From: an uncultured Porphyromonadaceae bacterium | GTDB lineage: Bacteria > Bacteroidota > Bacteroidia > Bacteroidales > Muribaculaceae | Assembly: GCA_947166165.1 (NCBI GenBank) | Contig: CAMVDK010000003.1 | Coordinates: 1-33,580, forward strand | Direction: 5' to 3' | Length of the DNA stretch: 33,580 nt | Part shown: one piece after another, positions 25,365 through 33,580 of the stretch | How positions within the stretch are numbered: the first letter of the stretch is position 1 | How the letters are laid out: every line of letters starts with the position of its first letter | Position numbers and translations under genes: made by a program | Notes under the pieces: generated by a model | Database searches by the model: none | What the model saw: only the letters and a program-made list of their open reading frames with translations | Told to the model about the DNA's origin: nothing

Positions 25365-26225
25365 TCAAGGCGCATAGGTTTCGCGTGGAATGACGATGGG
25401 CATTCGCTTTCGCTTGAACTCCGAGTTGCGGTGCCGGCGCAGCACGCGCTCCACCGTTTCGGCGCCATAGTCGGCGTTGAGCCGCTGCATGGTGGCTGCC
25501 TCGGCCTCGGGGTCGCCTTTCGCGGCGATGTAGCTGGCCAGGATGTCGTCGACGTGCTCGTAAGTGTGTCCGGGAGCGATTTGCGCCATGTCGCCGCCGT
25601 CGGCCACGCCGTTGCCGTCGGTGGGCATGATGTCGTGAGCCGCGCGCAGGGCCTGGTGGCGCGGGTCGGCAGCGTCGGGCCACAAGTGCGTGAAGGCGTG
25701 GCGGCACAGCTCGTAGACCTCGTGCTTCCACAGCCCGCCGATGGGGTTGTAGTCGGCCACGTCGCCGTGAATGGTCCAGAAGCCGAGGTTGTGTTCGGTC
25801 AGGTTGTCGGTGTCCATCACAAGTCCGCCGGTCACCGACGCTATATTATATAGGTATATCATGCGCAGGCGGGCCTTGATGTTGCCCTGCGAGATGGGTG
25901 TCGACGGCAGCCGCTGCTCGCAGGTGGCCCGCAGCAGCAGGTATTGCGCCTGCAGGTTCTCGGTCCACCACTCGTCGCAGAACGCCTCCATGGCGCGCCG
26001 GGCCGAGTCGTTCTCCTCGGCGGTGTTGCTTGTGCAGGGCAGGCTCACGCCAATCAGTTTCAGCCCCAGTTCGCGATGCGTGTGCACCACCTGGTGGCAG
26101 ATGGCCGCCGTCACCGTGCTGTCGAGCCCTCCCGACAGGCCGAGCACCATGGTCTTCAGGCCATGGTCGGTCAGATAGCCGGCCGTGACTTCGACCAGCG
26201 TGTTGAAAACCTTGTTATAGTCCAT
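25365..26225 (-). CDS. nadE: NAD(+) synthase (no N-terminal glutaminase domain)
   Basis: MDYNKVFNTLVEVTAGYLTDHGLKTMVLGLSGGLDSTVTAAI...; 'LVMDTDNLTEHNLGFWTIHGDVADYNPIGGLWKHEVYEL'. Confidence 0.93.
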   Translation of the reverse strand: MDYNKVFNTLVEVTAGYLTDHGLKTMVLGLSGGLDSTVTAAICHQVVHTHRELGLKLIGVSLPCTSNTAEENDSARRAMEAFCDEWWTENLQAQYLLLRATCEQRLPSTPISQGNIKARLRMIYLYNIASVTGGLVMDTDNLTEHNLGFWTIHGDVADYNPIGGLWKHEVYELCRHAFTHLWPDAADPRHQALRAAHDIMPTDGNGVADGGDMAQIAPGHTYEHVDDILASYIAAKGDPEAEAATMQRLNADYGAETVERVLRRHRNSEFKRKRMPIVIPRETYAP

Positions 26226-26302
26226 AATGCGAAAATAATTCAGAGTGAGGTGGAAATTACAGCGCAAAATTACTGCAATCCGAGCGAAAAACCAAAACAA
26301 GT

Positions 26303-26334
26303 TTTGATTTTTCCGCAAACTTGCACTACCTTTG
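26303..26334 (+). promoter_or_regulatory. Bacteroidetes-type promoter for wecB
   Basis: -33 TTTG (26303-26306), 20-nt spacer, -7 TACCTTTG (26327-26334). Confidence 0.75.
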
Positions 26335-26450
26335 CATTCAGTTTTCAGGGCTTTACCGTTTTCGGTGATGTAGGGCCGAGTCGCCACAGCCACCTTGAAC
26401 AGGAGAGTCTATCGACCAAAAACAGACATCAAATCATTAATCATTCGTAT

Positions 26451-27608
26451 ATGAAACGAATCATGCTCGTGTTCGGGACCCGTCCCGAAGCCATCAAGAT
26501 GGCGCCGCTCGTCAAGGAGTTCCAGCGCCATCCCGACCAGTTCGACACCGTGGTGTGCGTCACCGGTCAGCACCGTGAGATGCTCGACCAGGTGCTCGAG
26601 ATTTTCGACATCCGCCCCGACTACGACCTCAACATCATGAAGCCCGGCCAGGACCTGTACGACATCACCAGCCGCGTGCTGCTTGGCATGCGCGACGTGC
26701 TGCGCCGCGTGGAGCCCGACGTGGTGCTCGTGCATGGCGACACCACCACCAGCACCGCCGCCGCGCTGGCCGCCTTCTACCAGCAGATACCCGTGGGCCA
26801 TGTGGAAGCCGGGCTGCGCACCCACAACATCTACAGCCCCTGGCCGGAGGAGATGAACCGGCAGATCACCGGCCGCATTGCCACCTACGACTTTGCCCCC
26901 ACACCGCTGAGCCGCCAGAATCTGCTCGACGAGCACGTTGCCGACGACCACATCACCGTGACGGGCAACACCGTCATCGACGCCCTCTACTGGGTGGTGG
27001 ACAAAATCAAGCGCACCCCCTCGCTCAGCGCCGAGCTCACCGAAGCCCTGCGCGAGAGCGGCTACGACGTGGAGCGCCTTGCCGCCGGCACCGGGCGCCG
27101 CCTGGTGCTCATCACCGGCCACCGGCGCGAGAACTTCGGCGATGGCTTTCGCAACATCTGCCAGGCCATCAAGACCCTCAGCGAGCGCTATCCGCAGGTC
27201 GACTTTGTGTATCCCATGCACCTCAACCCCAACGTGCGCGGACCCATCCACGACCTTTTCGGCGCCGACCTTGCCGGGCTGGGCAACCTCTTCTTCATCG
27301 AGCCGCTGGAGTATCTGCGCTTCGTCTTCCTCATGGAAAAAGCCCACATCGTGCTCACCGACAGCGGCGGCATCCAGGAGGAGGCCCCCGGCCTGGGCAA
27401 GCCCGTGCTCGTGATGCGTGACACCACCGAGCGTCCCGAGGCGCTCGACGCCGGCACCGTGAAGCTCGTGGGCACCGACTACGACCGCATCGTCGACAGC
27501 ATTGCCTGCCTGCTCGACGACCAGCAGGCCTACGAGGCCATGAGCCATGCCGTGAACCCTTATGGCGACGGACACGCCTGCGAGCGCATCGTGGCCAAGA
27601 TGCAGTGA
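26451..27608 (+). CDS. wecB: UDP-N-acetylglucosamine 2-epimerase (non-hydrolysing)
   Basis: MKRIMLVFGTRPEAIKMAPLVKEF...; 'VLVHGDTTTSTAAALAAFYQQIPVGHVEAGLRT', 'LTDSGGIQEEAPGLGKPVLVMRDTTERPE'. Confidence 0.96.
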   Translation: MKRIMLVFGTRPEAIKMAPLVKEFQRHPDQFDTVVCVTGQHREMLDQVLEIFDIRPDYDLNIMKPGQDLYDITSRVLLGMRDVLRRVEPDVVLVHGDTTTSTAAALAAFYQQIPVGHVEAGLRTHNIYSPWPEEMNRQITGRIATYDFAPTPLSRQNLLDEHVADDHITVTGNTVIDALYWVVDKIKRTPSLSAELTEALRESGYDVERLAAGTGRRLVLITGHRRENFGDGFRNICQAIKTLSERYPQVDFVYPMHLNPNVRGPIHDLFGADLAGLGNLFFIEPLEYLRFVFLMEKAHIVLTDSGGIQEEAPGLGKPVLVMRDTTERPEALDAGTVKLVGTDYDRIVDSIACLLDDQQAYEAMSHAVNPYGDGHACERIVAKMQ

Positions 27609-27683
27609 TTGCTTCGGGCAACCCACAACTGCATTGCACCACCAGAGCTGACCATTGATAACCATCAACCCTTCACCCACCAT

Positions 27684-28724
27684 ATGCAAACGAAAGGAAA
27701 AATTCTAGTCACCGGCGGAACCGGATTCATCGGTTCGCACACCACCGTCGAGCTGCAACAGGCCGGCTACGAGGTGGTGATCATCGACAACCTGAGCAAC
27801 AGCAACCGCGACGTGGTCGACGGCATCGAGCGCATCACTGGTGTCAGGCCCCACTTTGTAGAGGGCGACTGCACCGACATGGCCACCCTGCGCCAGCTCT
27901 TCGACACCCACCCCGGCATCAAAGGCATCATCAATTTTGCCGCCAGCAAGGCCGTGGGCGAGAGTGTGGAGAAGCCCATCCTCTACTATCGCAACAACCT
28001 CAACATCCTGCTCAATCTGCTCGACCTCATGCCCGTGTACGGTGTTGAGGCGTTTGTCTTCTCCTCGTCGTGCACCGTCTATGGCGAGCCTGACCAGAAT
28101 CCCATCACCGAGGCCGCGCCCATCAAAAAGGCCACCTCGCCCTACGGGGCCACCAAGCAGATATCGGAAGGCATCATCGCCGATGTGATTCGCAGCGGAA
28201 GCCCCATCAAGGCCGTGCTGCTGCGCTACTTCACCCCCATCGGGGCCCATCCGCGCGCCGAGATTGGCGAGCTGCCCAACGGCGTGCCGCAGAACCTGGT
28301 GCCATTCCTCACGCAGACGGCCATCGGCATCCGCAACGAACTCAGCATCTTCGGCGACGACTACAACACGCCCGATGGCTCGTGCATCCGCGACTTCATC
28401 TATGTGGTCGACCTTGCCAAGGCTCACGTCAAAGCCCTCGACCGCATGCTGCAAGGACACAACGCCGAGGCCCTCGAGACCTTCAACATCGGCACCGGCC
28501 AGGGACTGTCGGTGCTGCAACTGGTCGACGCCTTCGAGCAGGCCACCGGCGTGAAGGTGCCCCACCGCATCGTGGGTCGCCGTGAGGGCGACATCGAGCA
28601 AATATGGGCCGACCCCGCTCGCGCCAACCAGGTGCTCGGCTGGCACGCCGAGGCCGACATCAGCGACGTGATGCGCTCGGCATGGCGCTGGCAGCAGCGC
28701 CTGCGTGAGCGAGGACTGATGTGA
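27684..28724 (+). CDS. galE: UDP-glucose 4-epimerase
   Basis: MQTKGKILVTGGTGFIGSHTTVELQQAGYEVVIIDNLSNS...; 'FSSSCTVYG', 'SPYGATKQISE'. Confidence 0.95.
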   Translation: MQTKGKILVTGGTGFIGSHTTVELQQAGYEVVIIDNLSNSNRDVVDGIERITGVRPHFVEGDCTDMATLRQLFDTHPGIKGIINFAASKAVGESVEKPILYYRNNLNILLNLLDLMPVYGVEAFVFSSSCTVYGEPDQNPITEAAPIKKATSPYGATKQISEGIIADVIRSGSPIKAVLLRYFTPIGAHPRAEIGELPNGVPQNLVPFLTQTAIGIRNELSIFGDDYNTPDGSCIRDFIYVVDLAKAHVKALDRMLQGHNAEALETFNIGTGQGLSVLQLVDAFEQATGVKVPHRIVGRREGDIEQIWADPARANQVLGWHAEADISDVMRSAWRWQQRLRERGLM

Positions 28725-28751
28725 CGCACTGTCGCGCCTTTTGAACCACCA

Positions 28752-28787
28752 GAAGCACATAAGCGTAACCAAAAGCTTATGTGCTTT
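28752..28787 (+). terminator. Stem-loop terminator downstream of galE
   Basis: AAGCACATAAGC-GTAACCAAAA-GCTTATGTGCTT, 12-bp perfect stem; only a short T-tract. Confidence 0.6.
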
Positions 28788-28881
28788 CAGTATACTATGA
28801 CGCCTCAACAATTTTGCCCCTTATGTTCTTCTGGTCTAAAAAATATCCTCATGTCCTTTTAGTCAAGAAAAGGTGCAAAAG

Positions 28882-28897
28882 TGTCAGTCGACTGACA
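28882..28897. promoter_or_regulatory. Perfect 16-bp palindrome TGTCAGTCGACTGACA upstream of groES
   Basis: Self-complementary sequence read directly; 23 nt upstream of the sigma-54-like -24 element. Confidence 0.7.
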
Positions 28898-28919
28898 AAT
28901 TGGCCACGCTACGCTGACT

Positions 28920-28935
28920 TGGCACGACTTATGCA
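28920..28935 (+). promoter_or_regulatory. Putative sigma-54 (RpoN) -24/-12 promoter of groESL
   Basis: TGGCACGACTTATGCA versus TGGCACRNNNNTTGCW: one mismatch and correct GG-N10-GC spacing. Confidence 0.7.
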
Positions 28936-29005
28936 ATAGCGGTGGTGGTCACTCAAAAGACCAAAACAAGAAATTATACAACAACTTTTAAAAATATTTC
29001 GAATC

Positions 29006-29278
29006 ATGACAATCAAACCGTTAAGTGACCGCGTTCTCATCGAACCGGCAAAGGCTGAAGAAGTGGTCGGAGGCATCATCATCCCCGACAGTGCTAAGGA
29101 AAAACCCCTCAAGGGCATCGTGCGTGCCGCTGGTGGTGGCACCAAGGACGAAGAGATGGTCGTCAAGGCCGGCGACACCGTGCTCTATGGCAAGTATGCC
29201 GGAACCGAAATCGAAGTTGATGGCGAAAAGCTGCTCATGATGCGCCAGAGCGACATCCTGGCCATTATCGAGGACTGA
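29006..29278 (+). CDS. groES: Co-chaperonin GroES
   Basis: 90 aa; [45 protein letters not shown]... Confidence 0.98.
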   Translation: MTIKPLSDRVLIEPAKAEEVVGGIIIPDSAKEKPLKGIVRAAGGGTKDEEMVVKAGDTVLYGKYAGTEIEVDGEKLLMMRQSDILAIIED

Positions 29279-29382
29279 CACACCACCGCGAGAGTGTTTT
29301 GAAATGCAGACGTATGGATATTTTAGACTATAAGAACATAAGTCTTTATCGGTGCGGATGCAGTTTGAAGAATAAAAAATAA

Positions 29383-31056
<1,674 letters not shown>

Positions 31057-31096
31057 TGCCGCACCAGCCCGAGCCTCAGGCTCAAGCCTAATAACC

Positions 31097-31139
31097 ACAA
31101 GCCCCGCCAGAGCAATCGCTCGCTGGCGGGGCTTGTTTT
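31097..31139 (+). terminator. Rho-independent terminator after groEL
   Basis: ACAAGCCCCGCCAG-AGCAATCGCTCG-CTGGCGGGGCTTGT then TTT. Confidence 0.9.
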
Positions 31140-31157
31140 GGGTTTGTGCCGTGGCGC

Positions 31158-33580
31158 TTACTGGAAGGCGTTCTCGCTCAAGCCCTTGCCGCTGAGCGCG
31201 AGGTCGGCCATGTAGCCAGGCACGGGTTTGCCCAGATACTTGTCGACGTAGAGCCGCGCAAGATACTGGCCGAGCATGAATCCGTGTCCGCGCAGGCCCG
31301 TGAGCAGTCCGGCCTCGGGGTCGACAAGGTAGCGAGGCTCGATGTAGTAGCCGGCCCACACTGCGTGGAAGCCCACCGAGGCCAGGTTGGGAATCCACTG
31401 GGCAAACATCTCGCTCACCACCTTGAGGAAGGCCTGGCTGTTGTACTTCAGGTTCTGCCTGGCCTCATAGGGGTCGCAGTCGGGCGACGCGCAGCCGATG
31501 ATTTGGCCGGTGTGCAGGAACTGCTGACCGTAGACGGCGTTGAACCCCTTGTAGTGGCGGCGGTCGATGATCATGTCGAGCGAGTCGCCCCGCACGCCCA
31601 GGTTGGGCAGCCGGCGGGTGATGAACGCCTGGTGCTTGACGGGATAGAGCTGGGTGTCGATGCCGAGCATGTCGGTGAACTTTTCGGAGCCCCAGCCCAT
31701 GGCGTTGACAAAGTGGTGGCAAGTGTACTCCACATAGTGCTTGTCGTGCCGGCGCACGAGCACCCGGAATTTGTCGCCCGCGCGCTCCACGTGGAGCACC
31801 TCGCAGTCCTCGAGCACCTGTCCGCCGTGCTGCTTGCCCACGTTGCGCACATATTCAATGGTGCGTCCTGGCGTGGCCTGCCAGCAGTTCTCCGAAATCA
31901 GGGCGTGGCTGTAGGTGTGGTCGTCGGGGTTCCAGTAGGGCGAGATTTCGCTGGCGAAGTCCTTGCGGTCGATCATGCGGGCCTCGCTCCATGCGCGCGA
32001 GGCGTCGAGCGAGCGGTAGGTGGCCTCGTCGTGCACCAAGTTCACGTAGCGCGTCATCTTCAGGTCGATGTTGCAGTGCTGCTGGTCGTCGCGGAATATC
32101 TCGAGGTTGTGCATGGCGATGTCGCTGATGTCGGGGTTGGAGAACGCCGGCCGTCCGCCGCCTATGCAGCGCCACGACGAGCCACGCTCGTAGTTGGCCA
32201 GCACGGTGCGCTTGCCGGCCTCGGCAAAGTAGCGGAAGGCGGCGCTGCCGGCCATGCCGCCACCGGCGACAAAGATTTCGGTCTCGGCTTTCTCGATCAC
32301 TGCTCCGTGCTCGAACACGAAGGTCTCCTTGTACTCGCCGTTGTAGACGTCGCCCAGGGTCACCTGGTTGGCCAGCGGCGCGCGCGGAGTGCTGTCGCCG
32401 GTCACCTCGATGCCGCGAGCGCGCAGGAGCTGCTTGGCGCGGGCCACACAGCGCTTGCCACGGCAAGGACCCATGCCCATGCGGGTGGTGTGCTTGAGCT
32501 CGTCCACCGAGATGTGCTTGCGGTCGCCCACCACGGCCAGCAGGGTATGCACATCCACATCCTCGCAGTGGCAGACGTAGGCTTTGCCTTCCTCGGCGTT
32601 GGTGAGCGGGCGCAGTTGCAGCGGCTCGGGATAGCGCTCCTTGACGATGAAGCCATGCACCTGGTTCAAATCGCCGACCTCGGTGGCACGCACGCGGGCC
32701 ACGTTGGTCTTGTTGCCTTTTTTGAGCACCTTTTCGATCACACCCAGTCCCACTTTGGCTCCGTTGTCGTCGACCAGCACCACGTCGCTGCCCTCGTCCA
32801 CTTCGTATTCCACCGGCAGGAACACCACATTCTTGCGCTTGTCGTAGCCGAAAATGGCCAGACCCGGGCAGTGGTTCACGCACTGCATGCAGCCGATGCA
32901 CTTGTCGTAGTCAATCGTCGGCACCGACGAGGTGGTGGGCTTGCTGATGGCCCCTTGCGGGCAGGCGAAGGTGCAGGGATTGCACGCGAAGCCGTAGAGG
33001 CAGTCGGCCACCACATAGGGCTTCTGCTCCATGCGCTGCTCGCTGGGCAGGCGCGGGCTGTCGAGCAGGCGCACGGGGCGCTGCTGCGAGTCGATATACT
33101 GGCGCGAAACTTCGAGATAGTCCTCGTAGGAGAAGCGGATGCCCAGTTCCTGGGCCACCTCGTAGGCCACCTGCCGTCCGCGCAGCACGGCGCTGGTGCC
33201 CTCGCCGATGCGCACAGCGTCGCCGGCGCCGTAGACGTTGCGCCCGAACACCGAGCGGCCCTTCACGAGCAGCTGGTTGTCGGGAATCAGACCCGTGCAG
33301 ATGTTGATGATGTCGATGTCGTCGATCACGCGTTCGGTGCCGGGAATGGGCTGGAAGTTGCGGCATTCGGCAATCACCGCGCCGGTGATGCCAGTGTAGT
33401 CGTCGTTGGGTATGGCGCGGACGAGCACGTGCGAGGTCATGATGGGGATGCCCAGCCGGCGCACGCGGTTTGCCTGCACCGGGAAGCCGCCCTCGTGGTC
33501 CATGCCCTCGATGATGGCCTTGATGGTGGCTCCGGCCTGCATGGCCTGGTAGCTGGTCAGGTAGCCGATGTTGCCGGCAC
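31158..33580 (-). CDS. Multidomain Fe-S/FAD-dependent oxidoreductase (N-terminus outside window)
   Basis: Frame stays open past the track's ATG (33542) to the window edge (..AGNIGYLTSYQAMQAG..). 'VYGAGDAV', 'CNPCTFACPQGAI', 'CIGCMQCVNHCPG', BFD-like 'YVCHCEDV...MGPCRGKRC', then 'IFVAGGGMAGSAAFRYFAEAGKRTVL' plus a DAO-like domain. Confidence 0.85.
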   Translation of the reverse strand, partial: AGNIGYLTSYQAMQAGATIKAIIEGMDHEGGFPVQANRVRRLGIPIMTSHVLVRAIPNDDYTGITGAVIAECRNFQPIPGTERVIDDIDIINICTGLIPDNQLLVKGRSVFGRNVYGAGDAVRIGEGTSAVLRGRQVAYEVAQELGIRFSYEDYLEVSRQYIDSQQRPVRLLDSPRLPSEQRMEQKPYVVADCLYGFACNPCTFACPQGAISKPTTSSVPTIDYDKCIGCMQCVNHCPGLAIFGYDKRKNVVFLPVEYEVDEGSDVVLVDDNGAKVGLGVIEKVLKKGNKTNVARVRATEVGDLNQVHGFIVKERYPEPLQLRPLTNAEEGKAYVCHCEDVDVHTLLAVVGDRKHISVDELKHTTRMGMGPCRGKRCVARAKQLLRARGIEVTGDSTPRAPLANQVTLGDVYNGEYKETFVFEHGAVIEKAETEIFVAGGGMAGSAAFRYFAEAGKRTVLANYERGSSWRCIGGGRPAFSNPDISDIAMHNLEIFRDDQQHCNIDLKMTRYVNLVHDEATYRSLDASRAWSEARMIDRKDFASEISPYWNPDDHTYSHALISENCWQATPGRTIEYVRNVGKQHGGQVLEDCEVLHVERAGDKFRVLVRRHDKHYVEYTCHHFVNAMGWGSEKFTDMLGIDTQLYPVKHQAFITRRLPNLGVRGDSLDMIIDRRHYKGFNAVYGQQFLHTGQIIGCASPDCDPYEARQNLKYNSQAFLKVVSEMFAQWIPNLASVGFHAVWAGYYIEPRYLVDPEAGLLTGLRGHGFMLGQYLARLYVDKYLGKPVPGYMADLALSGKGLSENAFQ

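Noticed and set aside
26409-27689. 426-aa minus-strand ORF (and similarly 27705-28811, 22046-23200, 20460-21449, 17892-18920)
   Set aside because: Antisense shadows of wecB, galE, dnaN, coaBC and recN; no independent coding signal or promoter seen.
28882-29005. CIRCE (HrcA) operator upstream of groES
   Set aside because: Looked for TTAGCACTC-N9-GAGTGCTAA; not present. The palindrome seen is different (TGTCAGTCGACTGACA).

Overview
The window shows two regions. (1) About 1-10,180 is a Bacteroidales-type prophage or mobile-element early region. A long leftward operon encodes a DUF4373/DnaD-like protein, a DUF1064 nuclease, an HU-like protein, a SNF2 helicase, a RecE-like nuclease, RecT and small ORFs. 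It also holds an embedded tRNA-like gene with an encoded CCA end and an abnormal anticodon arm. A rightward, overlapping 'lysogeny-side' operon (XRE regulator, two membrane-tethered proteins sharing a small Cys domain, a ~119-aa acidic protein, a 35-aa ORF, then a terminator) diverges from it across an operator-like palindrome. No integrase, portal, terminase or capsid gene is in the window, so the element appears to continue to the left. (2) About 10,300-33,580 is chromosomal: RibD-C reductase, exported aldo/keto reductase, recQ, ybbR/cdaR-like, yajC, nusB, rlmB, recN, DUF4835-like, coaBC, dnaQ-like, dnaN, M13 peptidase, nadE, wecB, galE, groES, groEL and a large multidomain Fe-S/FAD oxidoreductase truncated by the window edge. 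The observations I rate highest are: the XRE/paralogous Cys-domain operon; the noncanonical tRNA; a near-consensus sigma-54 promoter plus a perfect 16-bp palindrome upstream of groES; and a solitary CRISPR-repeat-like sequence within a hairpin in the dnaN leader. All functional calls come from reading motifs by eye. No database search was run.
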